Assembly: GCF_003148665.1 (NCBI RefSeq)
Contig: NZ_QGGQ01000001.1
Coordinates: forward strand, 761,762-825,761
DNA length: 64,000 bases
Direction: 5' to 3'
Source: Maribacter polysiphoniae
Lineage (GTDB): Bacteria > Bacteroidota > Bacteroidia > Flavobacteriales > Flavobacteriaceae
Shown here: positions 8,481-16,791 of the stretch, one piece after another
Layout of the letters: the number at the start of each line of letters is the position of its first letter
Position numbering within the stretch: the first letter of the stretch is position 1
Program-made: the position numbers and the translations under genes
Notes under the pieces: generated by a model
Told to the model about the DNA's origin: nothing
Seen by the model: only the letters and a program-made list of their open reading frames with translations
The model's database searches: none

Positions 8481-9047
8481 ATGAAAAAGAAGAAACCCAG
8501 TTTCAGTACGATTGTTTTCGGGGTTTTGATCATCTTAATGATCATTCCCCAAACCCGTATGCCCATACAGGAAGGCATAAGTAAAATCCGTGTGGCATTG
8601 TTCTCCCCAACTGCCATGGATGAGGACGAACAAACCCAGTTAGAACCTTTTACATATCGATTGGCTACCCTGGAGGGTGCTCCGGCAGATGTTGGGATAG
8701 GAAAGGGGAAGGTAACATTTTTGAGTTATTGGGCCACCTGGTGTCCTCCATGTAGGGCCGAACTCCCTAGTATCCAAAAATTGTATGACGATTATGGGGA
8801 TAAGGTCGATTTTGTGTTGATCACCCATGAGGATCCCGATGTTATCCAAACTTTTTTGAACAAAAAGGAATTTGATTTTCCAGTCGTACTACCAAGGATG
8901 GAGACCCCGGCAGAACTATTGGAACGCACCATTCCCACAAATTATGTCATTGATAAAACCGGTAAGGTGGTGGTCAAGGAGCAAGGGGCGACGGATTGGA
9001 ACAGCCAAAAAATACGCAATACATTGGATACCCTTATTGGGGAATAG
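8481..9047 (+). CDS. TlpA-like membrane-anchored thiol-disulfide oxidoreductase
   Basis: A 188-aa protein with a lysine-rich start (MKKKKPSFS) and one N-terminal membrane segment, which would anchor a thioredoxin-fold domain in the periplasm. The active site WATWCPPCRAELPSIQKLYD (CPPC) and the later cis-proline region (TIPTNYVIDKTGKVV) are those of the TlpA/ResA family. Such proteins reduce periplasmic disulfides, for example during cytochrome c maturation, or act in stress responses. The start at 8481 is preferred because the three upstream in-frame codons (MFP) add nothing to the signal anchor. It appears to be a single gene; the partner protein is not evident nearby. Confidence 0.93.
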   Translation: MKKKKPSFSTIVFGVLIILMIIPQTRMPIQEGISKIRVALFSPTAMDEDEQTQLEPFTYRLATLEGAPADVGIGKGKVTFLSYWATWCPPCRAELPSIQKLYDDYGDKVDFVLITHEDPDVIQTFLNKKEFDFPVVLPRMETPAELLERTIPTNYVIDKTGKVVVKEQGATDWNSQKIRNTLDTLIGE

Positions 9048-9094
9048 ATTTCCAATAATCAAGAAAGGAACGGGTTGGTGAATGTTGTTGGGTT

Positions 9095-9742
9095 TTATAC
9101 GCCCAATTCGTTAATTTTTTTCTCGTATAGTTTTTTGCTTTCAACCACGGCAACGTTCAGCTCCTGCATAATACCATCGACGCGGCCTTCAATACTTTTC
9201 ATCTGATCGTTGATGTTGTCAAAGGAGTTAAGGGCTGCAGCCACTTCCAAGGCTTTTACCACTTCTACGGCATCCCCATGTAATAGTTTCAGTTTGTCAA
9301 TAGCCTTTGATGTATTGGCCAAGGTTCCATTGTATTTGGTACGGGCCTTATTTATCGCCTTTAAAAGGGTTTTTTTGGCAGTCTCATCACTTAGGCTATT
9401 GGTCTGTGTCTCCATAGCGGTAAAAAGGTTCGAAGCCTTTTCCTTTAAATCCTCATATTCCTTATTAAGGTTTTCTACCCTTTTGTTTACTTTTTCCCAA
9501 TCACCATAGACTTTGGCGAATTCCTTATCTTCATTTTTAGTGTCCTCCAAGGCACTTTTTAAGGCATTTAAGGTTTCTAGCCCTTTGTTTACATTCTTGT
9601 TCGCATTTTCCTTTTTTCTTTCAAAATCCTTGACCTGTGATTTGAACTGTTCTTTAAGGCGAATTAGGTCTTCAGGACTTTTGTCCTTCCAACAGGAAAT
9701 AAACAATAGGCCCATAAGGGCGAAGAGGGAGACTTTTTTCAT
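9095..9742 (-). CDS. Coiled-coil lipoprotein of unknown function
   Basis: A 215-aa predicted lipoprotein: MKKVSLFALMGLLFISCWKD gives a signal sequence with lipobox cysteine at about residue 17. The start at 9742 is chosen because it gives a standard signal peptide; an in-frame ATG 18 bases upstream would add MPKHYT. Almost all of the mature part is charged, lysine- and glutamate-rich, and heptad-like (residues ~25-130 and ~145-215), so long alpha-helical coiled coils are expected. No enzymatic domain is recognised. It would sit in the periplasm, anchored to a membrane by its lipid. It is isolated from its neighbours by strand or distance. Function unknown. Confidence 0.8.
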   Translation of the reverse strand: MKKVSLFALMGLLFISCWKDKSPEDLIRLKEQFKSQVKDFERKKENANKNVNKGLETLNALKSALEDTKNEDKEFAKVYGDWEKVNKRVENLNKEYEDLKEKASNLFTAMETQTNSLSDETAKKTLLKAINKARTKYNGTLANTSKAIDKLKLLHGDAVEVVKALEVAAALNSFDNINDQMKSIEGRVDGIMQELNVAVVESKKLYEKKINELGV

Positions 9743-9946
9743 GGTATAGTGTTTAGGCAAATATGCGCTAAAATAATGATTTTAAGCAATTTCGTGTTTT
9801 TAAGTTATCCATGGGTCTTAAAACCAGCAATCAAACCTGACAAAAATCATGTTTATTACTGTGTTTATCTGGTAATTTCGGTATTTTTATGGGTCTAAAT
9901 TTCTTTAGGACTAACCAAACGTATAACCTATTTACATCTTCTGGGT

Positions 9947-10435
9947 ATGGTAAAAATTAGAAATGAAAAGTTTTTAACGAATAGTATGGTGCTCTTACGG
10001 CTTTTCATCGGATGGCACTTTCTTTATGAAGGCATCATAAAATTATACAATCCTGATTGGACTTCATTTGGATACCTTGCCTCAGCGCAGGGTCCTTTCC
10101 GTTCCTTTTTTATTTGGATGACGGGTGATTCGATTATTGGTGTGGCCGATTGGGGCAATATGATAGCATTGGTTTTTGTGGGCCTTACCTTGTTGTTGGG
10201 CATTTTTGAGAAATGGGGTGCTATCGTGGCGGCCTTATTATTGGCTTTGTACTATTTGGCGCATCCTTCATTTCCGTGGGTAGCACAGGTGAATGTAGAG
10301 GGCAGTTATTGGTTCGTAAACAAGAACTTGATTGAGCTTGTCGCCTGTTTGGTGATTTATCAAATACCAACTTCCCACTATTTTGGGTTACAGCGCTTGT
10401 TCCATAAAAAAGAAACACTGTCCCAGGCAAATTGA
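9947..10435 (+). CDS. DoxX family membrane protein
   Basis: A 162-aa inner-membrane protein with four predicted membrane segments. The N-terminal MVLLRLFIGWHFLYEGIIKL is the usual first segment of DoxX-family proteins, followed by a periplasmic-type loop (residues ~40-62) and the pair NMIALVFVGLTLLLGIFEKW and GAIVAALLLALYYLAHP. The family is named after a thiosulfate:quinone oxidoreductase subunit, but most members have no proven role. The downstream Gfo/Idh/MocA oxidoreductase gene starts about 95 bp later on the same strand and may be co-transcribed; DoxX and such oxidoreductases could share electron-transfer roles, which is inference. Confidence 0.88.
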   Translation: MVKIRNEKFLTNSMVLLRLFIGWHFLYEGIIKLYNPDWTSFGYLASAQGPFRSFFIWMTGDSIIGVADWGNMIALVFVGLTLLLGIFEKWGAIVAALLLALYYLAHPSFPWVAQVNVEGSYWFVNKNLIELVACLVIYQIPTSHYFGLQRLFHKKETLSQAN

Positions 10436-10530
10436 TATAAATGTAATACGCTTCATCCTAAGAAGCCGAAAGGTTGAATGGGATGTGTGTCGAAATATAT
10501 GTAACACTTAAAAGCATTAAAGATCTACAG

Positions 10531-12117
10531 ATGAAATTTACAAGAAGAGACGCATTAAAGGGTTTAGGAGGTATTCCGCTAATGGGAGCGGTTTGGTGGG
10601 CCGGTGCAGCCAGTAGCGTGGCCAAGAAAAAGGAACGTTCCGCCATTTTGGAACAATTGAACATACAACCATCCTTACCTTCAGCCGTACCGGGTATTGG
10701 GGGTGAACCCATTCGTGTGGGTATAATTGGTTTTGGAATTCGGGGGGAACAGCTTTGCCGGGCCCTGGGTTTTGCCACGGAGGAATGGAAAGAGGAGATG
10801 CGCTTGGCAGCACAGGAAGACCCCAAACATACGGCTCTGTCCGATTTTGAGTCCCAAGACAAATTGAATGTGCATTTGGCAGGAATCTGTGATATTTTCG
10901 ATTACCGAGCGAATAAGGCCTTAAAATCCTTTAATACGCCCGATAATAAGATGGAGCGTTTTAGAACCCATCAAGAGATGATCCGTTCAGGTAAGGTCGA
11001 TGCTGTGGTGATTGCCACCCCAGATCATTGGCATGCACCAATGGCCATAGATGCCTTGGAGAACGATATACACGTATATGTTGAAAAACCCATGACGCAC
11101 AATGTTTCGGAAACCTATCGTTTACGCGATGTGGCCATGAACTCCAAAGCCGTGTTACAGGTAGGTCACCAACATAGACAAACCTTGAGTTTCCAGACAG
11201 CCAAGGATATTATCCACAAAGGAACCATCGGACATGTATCATTGATACAGACCAATACGAATCGTAATGATGATAATGGCGCTTGGATGTATGAAATTCA
11301 TCCCGATGCCAGTCCGCAGACTATTGATTGGGACATGTTTTTGGGTTCTGCGCCGAAAATCCCCTTTAACAAGAACCATTTTTTTAGATGGCGTAAATGG
11401 TGGGCCTATGGTTCAGGCCTTTCAGGTGATCTTTTGTCCCACGATTATGATCGATTGAACTGTGTTTTGAATATGGGTATACCCAATTCAGTCATGACCT
11501 CTGGGGGAATCTATACCCATAGGGATGGGAGAAACGTTCCCGATGTATTGCAAGTGAACATGGAATATCCCAATTTCAGTACAGGAAGTAGCCAGCCTAA
11601 AGGGAAGGAAAAAGGAATGACTTTTGTGTACAGTGCAACCTTAGGCAATGGTTTTAGCCGGCCAACCATTTTAATGGGGCATGATGGTACCCTGGAACTG
11701 GGGAACCAACTCACCATTTGGCCCGATGGACGGTCAACGCGTTATGCCGATATGATCGAATCTGGAAAAATGAATCCTGACGTGCCGATTTATCAATATA
11801 ATCCTGGGGCTTCGACTCCCGACGGGGTAGCTTCGGCAACCTCCCAATACTTTGCCGATAAAGGGTTGATGTGGACTTATATCAATGGTGCACGGGTAGA
11901 TTCCACCTTTTTGCACTTGAGGGAGTGGTTGAGTACTAGCCGTAACGGTGGAAAGGTGAGTTGTGGCGTAAAAGAAGGCTTTGAAGAGGCGATTTCATCA
12001 CATATGGCAGGACTATCCTATAAATTGGGAAGACGCATTGAATGGGACCCTGAGCAGGGAAAATTAAAAGATATAGAAGGAATTGACTTTGATGAAGCGC
12101 TACTTGCTCCCATGTAG
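10531..12117 (+). CDS. Tat-exported Gfo/Idh/MocA family oxidoreductase
   Basis: A 528-aa protein. The N-terminus MKFTRRDALKGLGG is a twin-arginine (Tat) signal, so the folded, cofactor-loaded enzyme is probably exported to the periplasm; this sets the start at 10531 rather than an in-frame ATG 57 bases upstream. The Rossmann domain begins IRVGIIGFGIRGEQLCRAL (~residue 62). The dinucleotide-fold/catalytic segment ATPDHWHAPMAIDALE is followed by YVEKPMTH, the conserved EKP motif. Family members oxidise or reduce sugar hydroxyls with a tightly bound NAD(P). Exported versions have been linked to 3-keto-glycoside formation, which fits the DUF1080 gene at 5951. A strong terminator follows. Confidence 0.93.
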   Translation: MKFTRRDALKGLGGIPLMGAVWWAGAASSVAKKKERSAILEQLNIQPSLPSAVPGIGGEPIRVGIIGFGIRGEQLCRALGFATEEWKEEMRLAAQEDPKHTALSDFESQDKLNVHLAGICDIFDYRANKALKSFNTPDNKMERFRTHQEMIRSGKVDAVVIATPDHWHAPMAIDALENDIHVYVEKPMTHNVSETYRLRDVAMNSKAVLQVGHQHRQTLSFQTAKDIIHKGTIGHVSLIQTNTNRNDDNGAWMYEIHPDASPQTIDWDMFLGSAPKIPFNKNHFFRWRKWWAYGSGLSGDLLSHDYDRLNCVLNMGIPNSVMTSGGIYTHRDGRNVPDVLQVNMEYPNFSTGSSQPKGKEKGMTFVYSATLGNGFSRPTILMGHDGTLELGNQLTIWPDGRSTRYADMIESGKMNPDVPIYQYNPGASTPDGVASATSQYFADKGLMWTYINGARVDSTFLHLREWLSTSRNGGKVSCGVKEGFEEAISSHMAGLSYKLGRRIEWDPEQGKLKDIEGIDFDEALLAPM

Positions 12118-12159
12118 GGATCGAGTAATGTTTTCATTACATTTGTTGAATTGGATGTA

Positions 12160-12186
12160 AGCGGGCCCCTGGGGTCCGCTTTTTTT
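12160..12186 (+). terminator. Intrinsic terminator after the Gfo/Idh/MocA gene
   Basis: An 8-bp stem AGCGGGCC/GGTCCGCT (one G-T pair) with a CCTG loop spans 12160-12180 and is followed directly by a T7 run. It is about 40 bp after the stop codon at 12117. Confidence 0.85.
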
Positions 12187-12601
12187 ATTTTCTATTTTGC
12201 TATCCGTAACGTGCTATGGAGAATGACCCTTTGCCCCTTGTCAGCGTCTATGGAATTAGGGCTGCAGAACGATGGATTTGTTTTTTTTGTACGACCATGA
12301 ATACGGTTTGAAATTTCTTATTCATTCTTTTTTGGAATTTTCTCTTTTTTATCGATTAGGCTGGAAAGGAATTAATAATCGTTGATTTAATGGGGATTAT
12401 GATAAGGAATTCTTAAAATCCGGTGTCTTTTTATGTCTTTTATTGATTGATTTGTCAGTAGTTCCCCCTTATAATTCACACATCCTTAAAAAAAATCAAA
12501 ATGATCATGAATTCAAAAAAAAAATTAGCTTGAAACTGATAAATATCATATTTAGACCTCAATAATGATCGTACTTTTGGGTAATTCATAAAACAAATGT
12601 C
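12187..12601 (+). promoter_or_regulatory. Non-coding region upstream of tonB with a possible -7 box
   Basis: This 415-bp AT-rich stretch has no supported gene. A perfect TAnnTTTG (TACTTTTG) at 12572-12579 lies 22 bases before the tonB ATG and is the likely -7 element. No TTG is found at the standard 17-23 base distance; the nearest candidate is TTT at 12551-12553. Homopolymer A and T runs occur near 12490 and 12515. Confidence 0.4.
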
Positions 12602-13330
12602 ATGCAAGTAAAGAAGAACCCTAGTGCCGATTTAAATAAAAATAGTGGCCTCTACTTTGTCATAGGCTTAACCTTAGTCCTATTTCTCACTTGGAGGGCT
12701 CTGGAATTTAAATCATACCCAAAACAAGACAAGATAGTTGAAATGTTAAATGTGGTAGAGGATTTGAAGGAAGATGTTCCTATTACAGAACAGATCAAAA
12801 CACCACCACCACCACCACCACCATCAGCGCCGGAAATTATTGAAATCGTGGAAGATGCTGCGGAAATCGAAGAGACAGTCATCGAAAGTACCGAGTCTAG
12901 CCAGGATCAAGTAATTGAGGAAGTTGTTGAGGTTGATGATGTTGAAGTAGGTGAGGAAGAGGAAGAGATTTCAGTTCCCTTTGCCATTATTGAGAATGTA
13001 CCTATATTTCCCGGTTGTGAAAGCGCCAAAGGAAATGCAGAACGTAAAGCATGTTTCCAACAAAAAATCCAGGAACATATTAAAAAGGAATTCAGATATC
13101 CACAAGTGGCTGCTGAAATGGGTATCCAAGGAAGGGTATTCGTACAATTCGCCATAAACTCCAAAGGATATATTGATGCCATCAGAACCCGTGGTCCAGA
13201 TCCAGGATTGGAAAAAGAAGCTAGTAGGATCGTATCATCCTTGCCAAAAATGACCCCAGGAATGCAAAGGGGTAGGGCGGTGACCGTACCTTACAGTATT
13301 CCGGTTAACTTTAAGTTGGCTGACCAATAG
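12602..13330 (+). CDS. Energy transducer TonB
   Basis: A 242-aa protein with the classic TonB layout: a short cytoplasmic tail, one membrane helix (LYFVIGLTLVLFLTWRALEF, residues ~18-37), a proline stretch (PPPPPPP near residue 67), a long acidic spacer rich in E and V (~75-125), and a C-terminal TonB domain (~145-242) with YPQVAAEMGIQGRVFVQFAI and the final VPYSIPVNFKL. Two cysteines (CESAKGNAERKAC) precede the domain, as is common in flavobacterial TonB paralogues. It would couple the proton-motive force (through ExbB/ExbD, not in this window) to TonB-dependent receptors such as the SusC proteins encoded here. It is a single gene with its own upstream region. Confidence 0.93.
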   Translation: MQVKKNPSADLNKNSGLYFVIGLTLVLFLTWRALEFKSYPKQDKIVEMLNVVEDLKEDVPITEQIKTPPPPPPPSAPEIIEIVEDAAEIEETVIESTESSQDQVIEEVVEVDDVEVGEEEEEISVPFAIIENVPIFPGCESAKGNAERKACFQQKIQEHIKKEFRYPQVAAEMGIQGRVFVQFAINSKGYIDAIRTRGPDPGLEKEASRIVSSLPKMTPGMQRGRAVTVPYSIPVNFKLADQ

Positions 13331-13376
13331 AGTGTAAATAAGTTCCCCCAATAACAATACGGAACTGTTGGAAGGG

Positions 13377-14282
13377 TTATTCTTCTAAAGCTATTTGATA
13401 ATCGATTAGTTTTTGAGGCCCTTCCAGCAGTATACGTACAACTTGCAAAGTGCCATCATTCTTGGTGGCAATTTGCCATTTTATAAGGGATATCGTCCCG
13501 TTTTCTATTTCGATTCCCGTAATACTACGAGGATGGACACAACTGCCATCATTGAAAAAAGGAATATCACCGGGTTCAGGAAATCGAGGCCTGTGGGTAT
13601 GTCCGACGATAGTGATCATTAATTGGTTCTTCAATATCCATTTCTTAATACGTCTTTCTACCTTGATCAATTCCTTGTAGTTTCTTGCTGGGCTCGTTGG
13701 GTCGGCAATGCCCCATACTTGTAGAGGTTTCCATAATACCCTTACCAAAAAACGACCCCATCTCCAAAACGTGTAATTCCACCAATCGGCTTGGTGTCCG
13801 TGGGTTAAAAAGAGTTCCTGTTGGGTGTCTCTGTGTTTTAAGATGACCCCTTCATGATATTTAATGCCTTCGAATAGATCCTTGTCCTTGTTGTCAATTG
13901 GTTCAAAATAACTCGAAAGATTCTTTTTTACATAGGCTTCATCCTTATAGACCATATCGTGGTTTCCCCATAGCATGTGTAAACGGTCTTCGAGGTGGAA
14001 TTTGCGTAGCAGTTGAAAAACGTTCTTATGGGCTTCAAAAATAGGTTCGAAGGAAAGGTTTTCCCAAAGTTCATCCCCATCGCCAATCTCACAGTATTCA
14101 AAGCCGTTGTCGTAATAATGCCTTAAAGCATGGAAATAAATGTTTCTATTGTTGGCAAATTCATCGGCAAAACTATTGTCGCCCCTATGGCAATCACTAA
14201 AAAGAATGAATTTTGAAGTGTCGTCAAACGGGACCACTTTAGCATTCGTATAAGCTCTTGATAATCTAAAATTCGATGACAT
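13377..14282 (-). CDS. Calcineurin-like metallophosphoesterase
   Basis: A 301-aa cytoplasmic-looking protein with all metallophosphoesterase motifs: FSDCHRGD (~residue 30, D-x-H), EIGDGDELW (~67), GNHD (~106), THGHQADWW and VGHTHRPRF near the C-terminus. These ligate the two metals of the active site. The start at 14282 (MSSNFRLSR) is preferred to one 54 bases upstream, which would add a hydrophobic stretch not typical of this family. It resembles UDP-2,3-diacylglucosamine-hydrolase-like phosphoesterases in motif order, but the substrate is unknown. The gene is divergent from the GAF-domain gene at 14395, with about 110 bp between them. Confidence 0.9.
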   Translation of the reverse strand: MSSNFRLSRAYTNAKVVPFDDTSKFILFSDCHRGDNSFADEFANNRNIYFHALRHYYDNGFEYCEIGDGDELWENLSFEPIFEAHKNVFQLLRKFHLEDRLHMLWGNHDMVYKDEAYVKKNLSSYFEPIDNKDKDLFEGIKYHEGVILKHRDTQQELFLTHGHQADWWNYTFWRWGRFLVRVLWKPLQVWGIADPTSPARNYKELIKVERRIKKWILKNQLMITIVGHTHRPRFPEPGDIPFFNDGSCVHPRSITGIEIENGTISLIKWQIATKNDGTLQVVRILLEGPQKLIDYQIALEE

Positions 14283-14394
14283 GCCTGAAATTTCTATAAA
14301 TATCCTAAAAAACAGGGAATGACGTAGGGTTGGCAAGATAAAAATCGTTTAGTATTTTGTAATTTTGTAGGTCCATTGGAGACAAAGCTTGTGT

Positions 14395-16767
14395 ATGGGA
14401 CAATTTTACGATGATGAATTTCCTTTAGACCGTTTGATCAGTTTCAACAAATTGTTGGAAGTGTATGATCGAATGGCGGAAAGCAAGGACGAGTATTTAG
14501 CTTCCAAAGCCAAATACGTTTTAGAGGCACAGGCGCCATATCCTGAACTTCGGGAAGGTTTTAAGGACCCTTCCTTGCTTAAGAAATATGAGAAGGTCAT
14601 AGAGATTATTTTGCAGGATTCCTTCTCTGAGGTATTGACCCAAAACGAGATCAAGGTTGCTTCCTTACCTTATTACGATTTGATCTTTAGCGGCTCCCAA
14701 CGATTTAAGAAAATATTGGAAGCGGCCGGGGATGATTTTGAATTGAAGGCGCGAGGGGTTCCTGAACATCTTACCTATATTATGGGATGTACCATAATCT
14801 TAAGTTTCTATTACGGTTTCAACCTCGATTTTAAACGGCCGCTTTTTTATGACATTCCTGATGAAAATGGGGTAATGAAACATTATCGCATTCTTTATAA
14901 TGCCGATTTTATGGAATTGATTCCTACCGAGAAGGCTAAAGATCTTACCCAGGAAGATGTTGATGAATTATTGGATAATTTCGATAATGTAGCGGTGTGG
15001 AAGGATAAGATTCCTCCAGGCAGTTTTATCGCTAGGGGATTTGTGATTTCAAATATGTTCGATGCCACCACTGAATATTCCATTTCCGAGATCAAATCCG
15101 GTCTTATTTCAAGGGATAAAAGAGTCAGTGATAATTTCATCGAAAATCTTCAGGAAGTTTTTAGGTCATTCTTTAATATGAAGGATTTAAAAGTGGGGTT
15201 TGTGGGTTATAATCCGGATGAGGATTTATTTGAAAAACTCCACAGTAAGGAAATGACCAGTTATTTGCTGCATGATAAAATGATGGAAACCTGTTCCGCC
15301 GCATTGTGCCAAAGGTCATACAGTAAGCTGTTGGACCAACACGATTACTTTACGGTTGCCAATGTAGATAAGTATTATGAAATGTGCGGCGGGGAACTCC
15401 CCGCAAAAAGTCTAAAGGAGCAAGGTATTAAAAGTGCCATTTTTGCACCCATTTCGAATGGAGACAAGCTTTTGGGTATTTTAGAATTGGTTTCTACCAA
15501 GGTCAATGCACTAAATAGCGTTAATGCCCAAAAATTAGGGGATATAATGCCCTTTATCGTTACCGCGGTAATGCGCTCAGCGGCTGAGGAGGAGAATTTG
15601 ATAGATGCCGTCATCCAAAAGGAATGTACCACGGTACACCCATCGGTATATTGGAAGTTCAAAGAACAGGCGAAACGGTTTATTTGGGATGAATTCGATG
15701 GAAAACAGCCTTCTTTTAATGATATCGTATTTAAGGATGTACATCCCTTATATGGCCAAATAGACATCAAGGATTCCTCAAAGGCCAGGAATTTGTCCAT
15801 TCAGAAAGATTTGATCATCCAACTTTCGAAAATCAATAAGATAATGACGGTAGCTTGGGAAAAGCAAAAGTTGCCCATTTATGAAGAGTTGATTTTTAGG
15901 ATCAACAATCTATTGGAAGAAATCGAGGAAGTTCTGAATACCAATAGTGAGCAGGCCATATTTGATTTTATAAAAGTAGAAGTTATCCCGATTTTCGATT
16001 ATTTGAAAAGTTCGGATGAACAATTGGAAAAGATGATCTTGGCTTATGAAGATGCGATTGATTCCAAAACCGAGACCTATTACAATCATCGTAAAAAATA
16101 TGATGATAGTGTAATGATGATCAATAAGAAACTTGCTTCGGTCATCGATAAGAAACAAGAAGATGCCCAAGCGATGTTTCCCCATTACTTTGAACGGTAT
16201 AAAACCGATGGGGTTGAGCACAATATGTATGTGGGGCAATCCATTGCTGGTCAGTTACCGTTCAACACCCTGTATTTAAACAACCTGCGATTATGGCAAT
16301 TACAGGTAATGTGCGATATGGAAAATACCCACTATAGGCTAAAATCAAAATTAGCGGTTCCTTTGGATGTGGCGTCACTTTTATTGGTATATAGTACCTC
16401 ACTTTCGATACGTTTCCGTTTGGATGAGAAACGTTTTGATGTGGATGGGACGTACAATGCCCGTTATGAGGTCATTAAGAAACGTATTGACAAATCCTAT
16501 ATCAAGGGTACCAGTGAACGTTTAACGCAAAGTGGAAAGCTCTCCATCGTGTATTCACAGAAAAAGGAGGAATTGGAATATCTGAGATATATAGGCTTCC
16601 TAAAGGCGAAAGGATATTTCACCAATAATATAGAAATCGTTGAACTGGAAGGTTTACAGGGTGTGACCGGACTTAAGGCAATACGTGCCGAAATTCTTTA
16701 TAAGCAAGATAGTGGGGACGGAAAAACATATACCTACGATGATTTAATGGATGAGTTGAGGGCTTAA
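14395..16767 (+). CDS. GAF-domain-containing protein of unknown function
   Basis: A 790-aa soluble protein, starting MGQFYDDEFPLDRLISFNKL. A GAF-like sensor domain can be placed at about residues 240-400, with IKSAIFAPISNGDKLLGILEL as its characteristic central strands. The region 470-600 is helical and charged (coiled-coil-like), and the C-terminal 200 residues have no recognised family. There is no kinase, cyclase, GGDEF or HTH output domain. The start is the first ATG; an in-frame TTG two codons earlier is less likely. Proteins of this length and layout recur in flavobacteria to my knowledge, but none has a known role. It converges on the HD-PycTM gene with 24 bp between stops. Confidence 0.82.
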   Translation: MGQFYDDEFPLDRLISFNKLLEVYDRMAESKDEYLASKAKYVLEAQAPYPELREGFKDPSLLKKYEKVIEIILQDSFSEVLTQNEIKVASLPYYDLIFSGSQRFKKILEAAGDDFELKARGVPEHLTYIMGCTIILSFYYGFNLDFKRPLFYDIPDENGVMKHYRILYNADFMELIPTEKAKDLTQEDVDELLDNFDNVAVWKDKIPPGSFIARGFVISNMFDATTEYSISEIKSGLISRDKRVSDNFIENLQEVFRSFFNMKDLKVGFVGYNPDEDLFEKLHSKEMTSYLLHDKMMETCSAALCQRSYSKLLDQHDYFTVANVDKYYEMCGGELPAKSLKEQGIKSAIFAPISNGDKLLGILELVSTKVNALNSVNAQKLGDIMPFIVTAVMRSAAEEENLIDAVIQKECTTVHPSVYWKFKEQAKRFIWDEFDGKQPSFNDIVFKDVHPLYGQIDIKDSSKARNLSIQKDLIIQLSKINKIMTVAWEKQKLPIYEELIFRINNLLEEIEEVLNTNSEQAIFDFIKVEVIPIFDYLKSSDEQLEKMILAYEDAIDSKTETYYNHRKKYDDSVMMINKKLASVIDKKQEDAQAMFPHYFERYKTDGVEHNMYVGQSIAGQLPFNTLYLNNLRLWQLQVMCDMENTHYRLKSKLAVPLDVASLLLVYSTSLSIRFRLDEKRFDVDGTYNARYEVIKKRIDKSYIKGTSERLTQSGKLSIVYSQKKEELEYLRYIGFLKAKGYFTNNIEIVELEGLQGVTGLKAIRAEILYKQDSGDGKTYTYDDLMDELRA

Positions 16768-16791
16768 TCCAAGGTTGCTCCCCAACATGCC

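Noticed and set aside
12830-12990. Repeat-like, E/V-rich DNA in tonB, considered as a microsatellite
   Set aside because: It is the normal low-complexity acidic spacer between the proline stretch and the TonB domain.
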